Source of the DNA: an uncultured Bartonella sp.
GTDB taxonomy: Bacteria; Pseudomonadota; Alphaproteobacteria; Rhizobiales; Rhizobiaceae
Assembly: GCA_946478235.1 (NCBI GenBank)
Contig: CAMLBF010000003.1
Coordinates: 1 to 64,000, forward strand
Length of the DNA: 64,000 bases
Direction: 5' to 3'
Translations under genes and position numbers: made by a program
Part shown: positions 9,493 to 19,298 of the stretch, one piece after another
Layout: each line of letters opens with the position of its first letter
Numbering within the stretch: position 1 is the stretch's first letter
The notes under the pieces: model-generated
Databases searched by the model: none
What the model saw: the letters and a program-made list of their open reading frames with translations, nothing else
What the model was told of the DNA's origin: nothing

Positions 9493-9642
9493 ATATATGT
9501 CCCCAGTATCGACTCGTTCATTTTGGGGGCACACTAGCGGCGTTTGTTAATAGGAATCTTAAAAGGTAAGGTTAAAAAAATATTGGTTTGTTTTTTGGTT
9601 ATCGAATTGCAAACAAGCAGTTAATAAATCATTCACCAAAAT

Positions 9643-11055
9643 TTATAGCATTTTACCTGGATTCATAATGTTTTTGGGGTCAAAACTCTGTTTGATGGCG
9701 CGCATTAAAGAAAGCGCTACTGGTGACTTGAAAGAAATAAGCTCATTGCGCTTTAATTGTCCAATACCGTGTTCGGCTGAAAATGAACCGTGGTAACGCA
9801 TAACCAACGTATGAATGCGATGGTTCATTTCACTCCATAATGACAGATAGGTTTGTTTGTCAGCCCCGATGGGTTGTGAAACATTGTAATGCAGATTACC
9901 GTCTCCCATGTGACCAAAACACACAATGCGTGCCCCAGGTGCAATGGATTGGACAATTTCACCTGCCTCGCTGATAAAATCTGGTATGGAAGCGATTGGC
10001 ACTGAAATATCATGTTTTATAGAACCACCCTGAAGTTTTTGTGCAGGGGACATATCTTCCCGTAAACGCCAAAACTGCTTTTGCTGTGTTAATGATTGCG
10101 CAATTGTGGCATCTTCAATAATCCCATGTTCCACAGCCGCGCCAAGTATCTCTTCCATAATGTTATTGGCCTCGGCATCACTATGTGATGAAGAAATATC
10201 CAGAAGCACATACCAGTTATGGTTGCCATTTAAGGGTGCGCGCATAGAAGGCGCATAATCAAGCGTCATCTGCATACCAATGCCAGCAATAAGCTCAAAA
10301 CCTGTCAACATGGCGCCTGCTTTTTTCTGCGCTAAGGACAAAAGCTCTAATGCTTTTGACGGACTTATCATGCCTGCATAGGCAACAGATTTACCGTCGG
10401 GTTTTGGAAATAGCTTCATAACCGCCGCGGTAATAATGCCCAATGTTCCTTCTGCGCCAACAAAAAGATCCTTAAGGTCGTATCCGCTATTGTCTTTTTT
10501 GACAAATCGCAAATCATCAAGAATACGCCCATCAGGCAAGACAACCTCGAGCCCTAAACACAATTCGCGAGTATTGCCATAGGCGAGAACACCAGTACCA
10601 CCAGCATTCGATGAAAGATTACCGCCAATTTGGCATGACCCTTCCGACCCTAGAGATAGCGGAAAAAACCGCCCTGCTTTATCCACCGCTTCCTGCAAGT
10701 TTTGTAAAATAACCCCTGCCTCAACCAAAGCAAGATTTCCTTGCACATCGATTGAGCGGATACGGTTCAAGCGTTCCAGCGAAACAATAACACTTTTGGC
10801 GCTTTCATCTGGTTGCTGCGCACCAACAAGACCAGTATTGCCGCCTTGTGGAACAATTGGTGTTGCCGTTTCATAAGCCAGCTTTAAAATTTCAGACACT
10901 TCAAGTGTTGATGACGGCCTTAAAACCAATTGGCTACGGCCGTGGTATAATCCACGTTGTTCTATCAGATATGGCGCAATAAGATCATCATCAACAAGGG
11001 CATTTTTTGCCCCAACAATTGCGATAAACTGCTCAACGAGCTTAGGATCCATCAT
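9643..11055 (-). CDS. FAD-binding oxidase (GlcD / D-2-hydroxyglutarate dehydrogenase-like)
   Basis: A 470-residue flavoprotein of the vanillyl-alcohol-oxidase/PCMH superfamily. The FAD pyrophosphate loop is PQGGNTGLVGAQ at about 69-80, the second FAD region is LGSEGSCQIGGNLSSNAGG, and the C-terminal FAD-oxidase domain ends with GSFSAEHGIGQLKR, the metal/substrate motif of D-2-hydroxyacid dehydrogenases. Likely substrates are D-lactate, glycolate or D-2-hydroxyglutarate; sequence alone does not decide. The gene begins 2 bp after the sua5 stop, so it is probably translated from the rnhB-sua5 transcript. Confidence 0.85.
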   Translation of the reverse strand: MMDPKLVEQFIAIVGAKNALVDDDLIAPYLIEQRGLYHGRSQLVLRPSSTLEVSEILKLAYETATPIVPQGGNTGLVGAQQPDESAKSVIVSLERLNRIRSIDVQGNLALVEAGVILQNLQEAVDKAGRFFPLSLGSEGSCQIGGNLSSNAGGTGVLAYGNTRELCLGLEVVLPDGRILDDLRFVKKDNSGYDLKDLFVGAEGTLGIITAAVMKLFPKPDGKSVAYAGMISPSKALELLSLAQKKAGAMLTGFELIAGIGMQMTLDYAPSMRAPLNGNHNWYVLLDISSSHSDAEANNIMEEILGAAVEHGIIEDATIAQSLTQQKQFWRLREDMSPAQKLQGGSIKHDISVPIASIPDFISEAGEIVQSIAPGARIVCFGHMGDGNLHYNVSQPIGADKQTYLSLWSEMNHRIHTLVMRYHGSFSAEHGIGQLKRNELISFKSPVALSLMRAIKQSFDPKNIMNPGKML

Positions 11056-11057
11056 TT

Positions 11058-12017
11058 TTACTTTCTAGGTGCCGCGGCACGCTGCAAACGATCGTTGATT
11101 GCCTCACCTAAGCCCGAAAACGGTATTGGCTCAACAGCGATGCATTTTACATGTCCACCATCAAGTTGCTTCAAATAATGAAATAGGTTAGCTGCCGCCT
11201 CTTTTAAACTGCCGCTTTGGCTTAAGTTTAATGTTTCAACCGCACGTTCTTTATGACGTGTATTCTGCTTGCCAAAAGACAATAACGCTTCGCCGTCTTG
11301 CACCTCATCAACATCCAACCGGACAAATGCGTTGGGCGCATAATGGGATTTCAACATGCCCGGCGCTTCAATCGCCGCACGCTGATCTACTCTTGCAAGT
11401 TTCAAACCAAGTGTGTCCTCGATTTCTTCTGCAGGTGTGCCACCTGGACGCAATAAAAAAGCGTTTCCATCTGCAATTTTGATAATTGTCGATTCAACAC
11501 CGATAGATGTCGCGCCACCATCAAGAATGAGCGGCACTTTATCACCTAGCATATCTGCAACATCTTCTGCATGGGTGCCGCTTAAACGACCAGAAATATT
11601 GGCGCTTGGTGCAGCAACGGGACGGTCAAGCCGACGAATAATTTCACTAAAGACACCTATAGGATTGCGCACTGCCAGCGTATTCAACCCTGCCGTCGTC
11701 AAGGGGTGAATATTATGGCCATCCCGCAATGGTAAAACCAAGGTCAGTGGCCCCGGCCAGAACTTTTCAATAAGGTGTTCAGACAGTTTATCTATTTGTA
11801 CAACACGCTCTGCCATCTTTGCGTCACTGACATGGGCAATAAGCGGATTAAATTGTGGACGCCCCTTTGTTGCAAATATATTGGCAACAGCCGCGCCATT
11901 TGTTGCATCGGCGGCAAGACCATAGACTGTTTCTGTCGGTAATACGACCAATTCTCCCTGATCGAGATAATGAATGGCTTTGGATATATTTTCCTCACTG
12001 GGAGGGAGAATGTTCAT
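11058..12017 (-). CDS. L-threonylcarbamoyladenylate synthase (Sua5 form)
   Basis: This enzyme makes threonylcarbamoyl-AMP from threonine, bicarbonate and ATP, the donor for t6A37 of ANN-decoding tRNAs. The N-terminal YrdC domain shows the LPTETVYGLAADAT start, the KGRPQFNPLIAHV loop and RPVAAPSANISG. A C-terminal Sua5 domain follows after the APGMLKSHYAPN linker, so this is the long Sua5 type and not the short TsaC. The ATG at 12017 has GAGG nine bases upstream. The rnhB stop overlaps that site, suggesting coupling. A TTG-initiated extension to 12032 is not favoured. Confidence 0.92.
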   Translation of the reverse strand: MNILPPSEENISKAIHYLDQGELVVLPTETVYGLAADATNGAAVANIFATKGRPQFNPLIAHVSDAKMAERVVQIDKLSEHLIEKFWPGPLTLVLPLRDGHNIHPLTTAGLNTLAVRNPIGVFSEIIRRLDRPVAAPSANISGRLSGTHAEDVADMLGDKVPLILDGGATSIGVESTIIKIADGNAFLLRPGGTPAEEIEDTLGLKLARVDQRAAIEAPGMLKSHYAPNAFVRLDVDEVQDGEALLSFGKQNTRHKERAVETLNLSQSGSLKEAAANLFHYLKQLDGGHVKCIAVEPIPFSGLGEAINDRLQRAAAPRK

Positions 12018-12028
12018 AATATTTATCC

Positions 12029-12685
12029 TCAAAAACGCCCTTTAATTGGTGCAAAACTATAACGGTGTAGCCGACTGACAGGGCCTTTGTCTTCAATTGC
12101 AGAACGATGGGCAGCTGTGGCGTAACCGACATGTTTTTCAAAACCATATTCCGGATAAACTTCCCCTGCCCTCTCCATCATCCGGTCACGAACCACTTTG
12201 GCGACAATGGAAGCTGCGGCAATAGATTGGGAACGCTGATCCCCTTTAATCAAGGCTTCAGCAGGGCATTTGAGCCCTGGGGGAATATCTCTGCCATCAA
12301 CCAAAACATAGTCTGCGTTAACAAATAACCCTGCTACTGACCTTCGCATTGCTTCCAGTGCTGCTTTGCGAATATCTGTTTTATCAATCGTTGTTGCTGA
12401 TAGGCTAGAAACGGAAACAGCCAATGCGCTATCCAATATGTCGCAAAACAGTTTCATACGTTTTTTGGCCGATAATTTTTTTGAATCATTCAACCCTATC
12501 GGAATATTGTTGCGATCCAAAATAACCGCCGCCGTAACAACGGGACCTGCCAATGGTCCGCGCCCAACCTCATCAACACCAGCAATATGTTGATAGCCTT
12601 TAGACAATAAACGCTCTTCCGCCGAATAATCGGGTTGCAACGGCACATTATAAAACAATGGTAAATCAGACTTTTTTTCAGACAT
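12029..12685 (-). CDS. rnhB: Ribonuclease HII
   Basis: RNase HII removes ribonucleotides and RNA primers from DNA. The first catalytic motif is [17 protein letters not shown], with the remaining acidic residues in VLVDGRD and in the [13 protein letters not shown] helix. The length is normal at 218 residues from the ATG at 12685. The frame extends to a TTG at 12727, but neither start has a strong ribosome-binding site, so the start is only moderately sure. The gene heads the rnhB-sua5-oxidase run. Confidence 0.93.
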   Translation of the reverse strand: MSEKKSDLPLFYNVPLQPDYSAEERLLSKGYQHIAGVDEVGRGPLAGPVVTAAVILDRNNIPIGLNDSKKLSAKKRMKLFCDILDSALAVSVSSLSATTIDKTDIRKAALEAMRRSVAGLFVNADYVLVDGRDIPPGLKCPAEALIKGDQRSQSIAAASIVAKVVRDRMMERAGEVYPEYGFEKHVGYATAAHRSAIEDKGPVSRLHRYSFAPIKGRF

Positions 12686-12769
12686 AGAACGCTTTGTTGC
12701 ACCACCTTCATTTTTCTGCAAGTCCAACCAAGCGTTAAAGCTATAAAAATTGTCACAAGCCGATAAAAA

Positions 12770-13948
12770 TCATTCAAACGAAAATGATAATTGTTTTGCA
12801 CAAGCAAGAGGCGGAACAAATTCTGCTACAGACAATTTCATTATATGTCGATTTAAACCTAATTGTTGTTTAGCAATACGGAACCGATTGGAAATTAATT
12901 TGGCATAAACCCCTTCACCACACATTCGTGACCGCCAATTGGCGTCGTAATCTTTTCCACCGCGCATATCCCGCAAAAGTTGCATAACCCGTCGGTATCT
13001 ATCGGGATATTCCCGTAACAACCAATCTTTAAACAAGGGGGCAACTTCATAAGGCAACCGCAATATTGTGTAACTTGCATTTACCGCGCCTGCCGATTTT
13101 GCCTCTTTTAAAATTGCTTCCAATTCATGGTCATTCAAACCGGGTATAATTGGTGCAACAATAACAGAAACAGGTATGCCCATACTCGACAGTTGTTTTA
13201 CAGCCCACAAACGCCGTTCAGCTGTTGAAGCACGCGGTTCCAACGAACGTGCCAACCGCCTATCCAATGTGGTAATTGATAAAGCAACGCGAATGAGCTT
13301 TTTTTCCGCCATTCTAGCCAGTATTTCAATATCACGCACCACCAATGCAGATTTTGTAACAATGCAAAGTGGGTGATTAGCCTTATCCAAAACCTCTAGT
13401 ATTTGGCGCATAATTTGCCATTTTTTTTCAATAGGCTGGTAAGGATCGGTATTTGTGCCAATAAATATTGTTTTCGGCTTATAGTTTGGTTTCGATATTT
13501 CGCGCTCAAGGATTTTTGCCGCGTCTGGTTTGACAAATAAACGAGTCTCAAAATCAATTCCTGATGATAATCCCATATAGGCATGTGTCGGACGGGCATA
13601 ACAATAAATACAACCATGCTCGCAACCGCGATAGGGATTTATCGAACAATCAAAGACAATGTCAGGTGACGTATTATGTGTAATGATGCTGTGAGCCTTT
13701 TCAACCTCTACAGTCGTTTGCAACGGCTCAAGTGGCTCATCATAATCCCAACCATCATCAAACTGCACTTTCGCATAGTTATCAAATCTTCCCGGCGGAT
13801 TTAAAGCTGCACCACGTCCTTTGATCTTTTCCTTTTGCACACGCAAAGGTGTTTGGCGCACAAATTCATTGGCACCTTCACCTGCAAAATCACTAAAGGC
13901 TATACGGTCCGCTTCTGCCATTGTCTGTTGCAATTGTTGGTTTATCAT
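12770..13948 (-). CDS. PA0069-family radical SAM protein (SplB-like)
   Basis: A 392-residue radical SAM enzyme. The cluster-binding motif is CEHGCIYC at about 109-116, preceded by SINPYRGC, the signature of the SplB-like/PA0069 family. Downstream are TNTDPYQPIEKKW and SITTLDRRLARSLEPRA, both typical of it. The reaction is not established; DNA-lesion repair has been suggested by resemblance to spore photoproduct lyase. The neighbouring rnhB and the second radical SAM gene at 51944 are genome-maintenance genes, but that is weak context. The ATG at 13948 has a poor GAGAG site. Confidence 0.88.
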   Translation of the reverse strand: MINQQLQQTMAEADRIAFSDFAGEGANEFVRQTPLRVQKEKIKGRGAALNPPGRFDNYAKVQFDDGWDYDEPLEPLQTTVEVEKAHSIITHNTSPDIVFDCSINPYRGCEHGCIYCYARPTHAYMGLSSGIDFETRLFVKPDAAKILEREISKPNYKPKTIFIGTNTDPYQPIEKKWQIMRQILEVLDKANHPLCIVTKSALVVRDIEILARMAEKKLIRVALSITTLDRRLARSLEPRASTAERRLWAVKQLSSMGIPVSVIVAPIIPGLNDHELEAILKEAKSAGAVNASYTILRLPYEVAPLFKDWLLREYPDRYRRVMQLLRDMRGGKDYDANWRSRMCGEGVYAKLISNRFRIAKQQLGLNRHIMKLSVAEFVPPLACAKQLSFSFE

Positions 13949-14081
13949 CGCTCTCTACAATTGTTTGCAAATGTTCAAGTGCTTCATTAATTCCCAATTA
14001 TCTTTTCAGTATGACATAAAGAACAAATCATGAACATAAATTTTTCGTGATTTTGACAAAAAACTGCTTTATGAGGGAAGA

Positions 14082-14579
14082 ATGATTAGTGTTCTCATTC
14101 CTTGTGACAATGATATAGACCCGTTAACCGACACGCTTGCCATGTTGGTTGGTGGTGTTGTCTTTGGAATTATCAGTGAAGTTGTTTTATGGTCTGATAA
14201 CGAAAACCAGCTATTGAAAAAAATAGCCAATGACACGGGGTGTCGTTACGTCAACAAAACCAATTTCCATAAGGTGTTAGATAGTACAAAAGGCAAATGG
14301 GTTTTGGTTTTAAAACCCGGCACGCGATTGCTTGACCAATGGCGGGAAATTATTGGGCGGCATATCGAATCCAATACACAACCGGCAAAATTCAGCATTT
14401 TATCCGCCAATAAATTATCTTTTATAAAAAAGCTCTTTACGCGCTATACTCATCTTGATGCCGGTATTCTTGCTCTCAAAGAACATTTGTTAAATATTGC
14501 AGCGCAACACCAACATCTCGATGCAAGCATCAAGAAGCTCACGCCAATTACTTTGCCTGTGCAAATTTTATTGCCTTAA
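14082..14579 (+). CDS. Small glycosyltransferase-like protein
   Basis: A 165-residue protein beginning MISVLIPCDNDIDPL, the first strand and turn of a GT-A glycosyltransferase, followed by GKWVLVLKPGTRLLDQW at the place of the second nucleotide-sugar region. There is no DxD motif, and the chain is about half the length of an active GT2 enzyme. Short proteins like this are common beside rnhB and the radical SAM gene in Hyphomicrobiales. It may be non-catalytic. It faces the large membrane protein gene across an 800-bp spacer. Confidence 0.6.
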   Translation: MISVLIPCDNDIDPLTDTLAMLVGGVVFGIISEVVLWSDNENQLLKKIANDTGCRYVNKTNFHKVLDSTKGKWVLVLKPGTRLLDQWREIIGRHIESNTQPAKFSILSANKLSFIKKLFTRYTHLDAGILALKEHLLNIAAQHQHLDASIKKLTPITLPVQILLP

Positions 14580-14647
14580 TCTTAACGATTATATTCAGCC
14601 AAGCACGCAAAAGGCGTGTAGAAAATACCAAGCACGCATTTGCAAAG

Positions 14648-14895
14648 TGGCTCAACAGCACTTTGGTTGATATTCAACACCACTTTGACATTTGCTTTTC
14701 AACAGCAGCTTAGTATTTGTTTTTCAACCGCACTATGGTGGCTGTTTTCCAATATTATTTTAGTGTGTGTTACTTAGTATCACGTTGATGCCTGCTCTTT
14801 ACACCACGTTGATTGGGCTTTTAACACTGCTTCACTGTCTGTCTTTAGCTGCACTCTGAAGTGTAATTTTAACACGACCTCAATGTGTGCCGAAA
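14648..14895. repeat. Degenerate 25-bp tandem repeat, about ten units
   Basis: Successive units start at about 14648, 14673, 14698, 14723, 14748, 14773, 14798, 14821, 14846 and 14871. The best-conserved core is TTCAACAxCACTTTG followed by a TGCTT-like end. Units differ from each other at about 30-50% of positions, so this is an old array. It has no open frame across it. Confidence 0.7.
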
Positions 14896-15222
14896 GCATT
14901 GAATTGACTACCTCAGACGCGACCAAGCTCTAATTCCTCATTCTTTTGTTCAACAAACGCACGTATTCAACAAATGCACGCAAATTATTTTCTTTAAACC
15001 AAACATCGACCACACGACTATTTGCGTTTTATATGGCTATAGCAAACAATCAGGTAACACCTGCATCAGAAATATTTAAAACCTAGTTTGTACTTTTTTC
15101 GATGTTTTATCAAAAATCTGCCTGAAGCTCATTATTTGTCTAGCTCGCTGGTTTATACCTTTACGATAACGCGGTGATTACCACCCTAAATACCAGATCA
15201 ATGATTGGTTTTAGATAAAAGT

Positions 15223-15290
15223 CGCGAAGGACGCTTCACTCAAATAGCAAAATGGGTGTTTCCATAGTTATTTTGCTTTGCGCCCTCGCG
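15223..15290. terminator. Long imperfect hairpin between convergent genes
   Basis: The outer arms are CGCGAAGGACGC and GCGCCCTCGCG with two mismatches or bulges, and the inner arms are AGCAAAAT and ATTTTGCT (perfect). It lies between the 14082 gene and the 15379 gene, which point at each other, so it could end transcription from both sides. There is no T run; a structured small RNA is an alternative. Confidence 0.45.
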
Positions 15291-15378
15291 ATATGCGATA
15301 AGTATCCCAAAGCTTCACAGTAAATATCCTAAACTTCAAATATCCCAAACTTCACGGTAGGTTATTGTTCACAGTGAA

Positions 15379-17451
15379 CTATTGCTCGCCGTCACTATCG
15401 TTAATAACGGCCTCTTTAAGCCAATCACGTTCCATTAAAGCCAGTGGAATTGCAAATAGCGCCCATATAGGGATCATCACAATATAGGCCCAATTGACTG
15501 CTGGTGATAGGAAAATGGAAACAACTCCGTAAACAATCACCGCAATATTTAACGTGAATGTTGCTTTTGTTCGATAGAGAATAACGGGATAGACAAATAC
15601 GACGAGCAAAACAGCCAGCCAATTCCAATAATTTATTTGGCCATTAAACATATTTGCAACACGCATAACATATTGTGTTAAAGATTTGAAAGGTGGTCTA
15701 TCCAAAACCAAATTCATACGATCCGCATTTGCTGGATGAAAACCATTATCCGTGTCGCGCGTTGCATATTGGTCTACCAATTGCCAAACACTTCGGTTCA
15801 TAATGGCCAAGCCCCGATCCTTAAACCGCTCCATTGCCGGCTGTGGCAACACAGTTAAAGAAATAAGATAACCCTTTTTTAGATTCTCATTGATTTCTGC
15901 TTGGACATCAACTGGCATCCACATTCCCTTCGCTGCCGTCCAAACAAAGCTTTCCGGATTGCCACTATCACAATAAGCCTTTAATCCACCCGATAATTCA
16001 ACACCTTTAACGATATATGCTGAAGCCTTTATCGGATTTTTTTCCATGCTACTGCCCGGGCATGGAACATAGGGCTGAGCAATATCCAACAAGGAAATAT
16101 TTTGCTGACGTAGTTTTTCATATTGGCTATCAACACCATAGAGCATGGGAATAATTGCCCCGACACAAAAATATGAAATCAAAAGGCCAACAATTGTAGC
16201 TACACACACCCTAATCTTTTTATAGTGAATTACCCCGTGATAAAGGTAAAAAACAACAAAATAAGCCAATATAAATATAATGTATTCACTTTTCAGCATG
16301 AAAGCCGCACCAGCAAACAACATGGAATATGTTATATCATAATACTGACCTTTGTTTGCTGATAATGACCGAACAAAGAAGTAAATGGATAATACCATTA
16401 ACAAAGGCGGATAATATAGGCGTTGTGACACAAATAAAACCGCATAAAAAATTGGACAAAAGACAATTAATAGCGCTGTTATCAGATAATAAATCTTCTT
16501 TATTTTTTCGTTTTTTATAGAAGCAATAATAGCAAAAAATGCCATTAAAAAGAGTATTACAACCGGAAGCTGGATGGCTTTAAAGTTGAACAATCCAATA
16601 AATATATTAAGCAACATGTAGAAAGATGAATAAGAAAGGACATATCTTCCCGATCCCACATCATTAACAATCATGTCGCTGGTAAAAACACCAGGAAACA
16701 ACACAAAATATTGAAACAAAACGATAAATAAAATTATGCCGACATAAATATCGATTTTTTTGTAGTTTTTAGCAATGACACATATGCAGATATAAAATAA
16801 AATACTCCAGAACAATGCTGAAAATACCAGCATAATTTCACTTGAAAGTAAGCGTAGTCCCCCATCGGCTTTATAGAAATTTATGGGCTTTGCTACATTG
16901 TTATTTAATGAGAACTTCTTGACCTGATTTACTGTTAAATCAGCAACAAAAATATCGATAGCTTTTTCTGAATGAATAAAAATAGATTTTGAAACAGGCA
17001 AATCGCTGGTCGGAATTTTTGCTGAGACCGTTGTTAAATAGGTCTCATTACCTTCCGTCAATGCCGCAACTTTAAGCTCATCTTTTGCAGGATGACAATT
17101 TTTATCCAAACAGATTTGGTCACCGGACTTCACCTCATAGATGCGAAAATGACTGGAAGAGTTTATCTGCTTATCAAATGTCGAATTTAATGGCTGACCT
17201 TCACGGGTTACCGATAGCGCCCCTTGTGTTACCTCCTGTTCATTTCCACTGAAACTTAAGAGGTTGTCTTTACTTTTGTTAAAAAAGGACCCCAAATATA
17301 TTTCTGGTGTCTTTTCTGAAAAAGAAAATGCAACCATCTCGTGCGGGGCACGGGTATTATCCCAACAAGCAGCAAATATTAGTATTGGAACCAATAAAAA
17401 ATATAAAATTAGAAATTTCCAGCTACTAACAAACTTCGTATTTCCCGACAT
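15379..17451 (-). CDS. Large polytopic membrane protein, GT-C glycosyltransferase-like
   Basis: A 690-residue protein: one N-terminal membrane helix (about 12-29), a periplasmic domain of about 170 residues, then ten or more membrane helices with a large loop between about 460 and 600, and a short charged tail. That layout resembles lipid-dependent (GT-C) sugar transferases and O-antigen-type membrane proteins, but no family motif was recognised. The coding sequence is more AT-rich than its neighbours, with many AAA, ATA and TTA codons, which may indicate transfer. It lies in a repeat- and AT-rich pocket and its start has only a weak site. A role in cell-surface glycan modification is a guess from topology. 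Confidence 0.6.
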   Translation of the reverse strand: MSGNTKFVSSWKFLILYFLLVPILIFAACWDNTRAPHEMVAFSFSEKTPEIYLGSFFNKSKDNLLSFSGNEQEVTQGALSVTREGQPLNSTFDKQINSSSHFRIYEVKSGDQICLDKNCHPAKDELKVAALTEGNETYLTTVSAKIPTSDLPVSKSIFIHSEKAIDIFVADLTVNQVKKFSLNNNVAKPINFYKADGGLRLLSSEIMLVFSALFWSILFYICICVIAKNYKKIDIYVGIILFIVLFQYFVLFPGVFTSDMIVNDVGSGRYVLSYSSFYMLLNIFIGLFNFKAIQLPVVILFLMAFFAIIASIKNEKIKKIYYLITALLIVFCPIFYAVLFVSQRLYYPPLLMVLSIYFFVRSLSANKGQYYDITYSMLFAGAAFMLKSEYIIFILAYFVVFYLYHGVIHYKKIRVCVATIVGLLISYFCVGAIIPMLYGVDSQYEKLRQQNISLLDIAQPYVPCPGSSMEKNPIKASAYIVKGVELSGGLKAYCDSGNPESFVWTAAKGMWMPVDVQAEINENLKKGYLISLTVLPQPAMERFKDRGLAIMNRSVWQLVDQYATRDTDNGFHPANADRMNLVLDRPPFKSLTQYVMRVANMFNGQINYWNWLAVLLVVFVYPVILYRTKATFTLNIAVIVYGVVSIFLSPAVNWAYIVMIPIWALFAIPLALMERDWLKEAVINDSDGEQ

Positions 17452-17840
17452 TATGCGTAACTCTTATCTAACTGAATATTAAAGAGTTCTTTTATAAAAA
17501 GCTCTTTAAAGCAATTTCCAGTTTCTACCAATATTACATTAACGGCCAAATGAATTAACCAACTAATATTCATGCAAGCATTTATCGGACATATCATAGA
17601 TATGTCCGCTTAATACAGAAGTAACTAATAGGAGTTTTTTTACATTAAGAAAAATAAATAATATAACTTAATAACAAAATTATGTATTATTACGCCAACT
17701 AAGTATTATTATTTTTGTTAATCAACAACAAAATAATTACTTGTTAAAAATAGCAAAAAAAAATAAAAAATATTCTCAATTTAGAAATAAAATTTCTAAA
17801 TGAGTTTAAATATATTTTTTATCTAAACAATATTATAAAA
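17452..17840. other. AT-rich spacer with one perfect inverted repeat
   Basis: Nearly 400 bp of very AT-rich DNA upstream of the membrane protein gene. Apart from the inverted repeat at 17586-17608, nothing is recognised. Confidence 0.5.
17586..17608. promoter_or_regulatory. Perfect 10-bp inverted repeat, possible operator
   Basis: CGGACATATC and GATATGTCCG are separated by ATA, 135 bp upstream of the 15379-17451 gene. No T run follows on either strand, so an operator is more likely than a terminator. The regulator is unknown. Confidence 0.4.
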
Positions 17841-18371
17841 TCAGCGTTCCATAAGGCGTGGCATAAGCATTACCAAATTATGTGGGCGTTGACGGCTATC
17901 CAGTTCACCCTTCAAAATGTGATCCCATGCATCCTTACATGCCCCTGTTGAGCCAGGCAGGCAAAATACGAATGTGCCATTTATTAAACCGGCCGTCGCT
18001 CTCGACTGTATCGTTACCATGCCGATTGTTTCATACGACACTTTATGAAACATTGCCGAAAAACCATCCATTTTTTTGTCAAACAATGGCTCTACCGCTT
18101 CCGGCGTAATATCTCTACCAGTAAAGCCGGTACCACCTGTTGTGACAATAATTTCAACATCGGGGGCGGCGGCCCATTCTTCGATGATTGCGCGAATATC
18201 GGTAATTTCATCACGAACAATAGCGCGTTTTGCTAAACGATGGCCAGCTGATAAAATTCGTTCTTGTAGCACATCACCAGATCGGTCATCTTCTATTTTT
18301 CGTGTATCGGATATGGTCAAAACCGCGATATTAAGAGCTTCTAAAGTAGCATTTTCATCAATTGTCGGCAT
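17841..18371 (-). CDS. moaB: Molybdenum cofactor biosynthesis protein B
   Basis: MoaB belongs to the MogA/MoaB family that adenylylates molybdopterin before molybdenum insertion. The protein has 176 residues with the family motifs TTGGTGFTGRDITPEA and FCLPGSTGACKDAWDHIL, and the SRATAGLINGT loop. It sits 18 bp downstream of ispE on the same strand and is probably cotranscribed with it. No other molybdopterin genes are in the window. Confidence 0.92.
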   Translation of the reverse strand: MPTIDENATLEALNIAVLTISDTRKIEDDRSGDVLQERILSAGHRLAKRAIVRDEITDIRAIIEEWAAAPDVEIIVTTGGTGFTGRDITPEAVEPLFDKKMDGFSAMFHKVSYETIGMVTIQSRATAGLINGTFVFCLPGSTGACKDAWDHILKGELDSRQRPHNLVMLMPRLMER

Positions 18372-18389
18372 TATTCCATATCCTTCTAT

Positions 18390-19292
18390 CTAACTGTGAC
18401 GCGATCCTACTGTTTCAACCGATTTGACAAACCAATCCGGTTGAAATGATTTGATATTTTTTGCTGCTTCATCAGCATCTTGTTTATTAGCATAAATACC
18501 AAAACATGTTGCACCAGACCCCGACATTCTTGCAAATAATGCCCCCGAATGCTGCAATGTTTTTAACACATTTGCAAGTTCAGGAGCAAGGGCATGTGCA
18601 GGCTCATATAGATCATTGCGTGTATTTTCGAGTACTGAGACCAAAGACTGAACCGTCTTTAATGCAGAATAGTCGATAGAAATGGGTTGCCCATTTGTGT
18701 GGCTTAATCTTTTAAATATCTCGGGCGTTGAAATTTCTTGCCCATGATTGATTAACACCATGGGAACAGAACAAGCGTTTTCTATGATTTCCAGTGTCTC
18801 GCCAATACCAGTGGCGCGCAGTGGTTTTTTATACAAAAGTGCCGCAAGGCACATTGGCAAATCTGCCCCTATAGAGACCACAGATTTAAGCAAATCATCA
18901 TCATTACATTCAACCGCCCACTCACGACGCAATAACTCGATCGTTGCAGCCGCATCACCAGAACCACCACCAACGCCAGAAGCGATGGGCAACAATTTAT
19001 CAAGTACCAAATGGCAAGGTTTTACATTGTTTGGATAGCGACCCGCCATAAATTGGCGCGCCCGCTCTACCAAATTATTCGGCGTGTTGGTGAGTTCTTT
19101 TGCGTACGAACCCGTAACGGAAAACTGATTTTCTTGCGAGGATTGATAGTGAAGGACATCACCTTCGAAACTGAAATATACAAGGCTATCAAGTAGATGA
19201 TAGCCATCATTCCGCTTACCAACAACATGAAGTGCCAAATTTATTTTTATTGGCGTGGTAAGTTGAGCAATATCCGATATTGGCAATGACAC
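18390..19292 (-). CDS. ispE: 4-diphosphocytidyl-2-C-methyl-D-erythritol kinase
   Basis: IspE is a GHMP kinase that phosphorylates CDP-methylerythritol in the non-mevalonate isoprenoid pathway. It shows PIKINLALHVVGKRNDGYH at the N-terminus, the ATP-binding PIASGVGGGSGDAA loop, and a C-terminal FARMSGSGATCFGIY. The likely start is GTG at 19292, six bases from the 19299 gene's stop; its ribosome-binding site is distant, so coupling to the upstream small gene is likely. The product feeds the polyprenyl synthase encoded at 21717. Confidence 0.95.
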   Translation of the reverse strand: MSLPISDIAQLTTPIKINLALHVVGKRNDGYHLLDSLVYFSFEGDVLHYQSSQENQFSVTGSYAKELTNTPNNLVERARQFMAGRYPNNVKPCHLVLDKLLPIASGVGGGSGDAAATIELLRREWAVECNDDDLLKSVVSIGADLPMCLAALLYKKPLRATGIGETLEIIENACSVPMVLINHGQEISTPEIFKRLSHTNGQPISIDYSALKTVQSLVSVLENTRNDLYEPAHALAPELANVLKTLQHSGALFARMSGSGATCFGIYANKQDADEAAKNIKSFQPDWFVKSVETVGSRHS

Positions 19293-19298
19293 CCGTTA

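Larger units (their letters stand above)
14580..15378. other. Repeat-bearing spacer between convergent genes
   Basis: This spacer contains the 25-bp array (14648-14895), a long imperfect hairpin (15223-15290) and three degenerate copies of TATCCCAAACTTCA near 15302-15360. No reading frame looks like protein. Confidence 0.6.

Noticed and set aside
9534-9534. Upstream start for the DUF6101 gene
   Set aside because: The downstream ATG at 9492 has a properly spaced GGGGA, while the upstream one has none.
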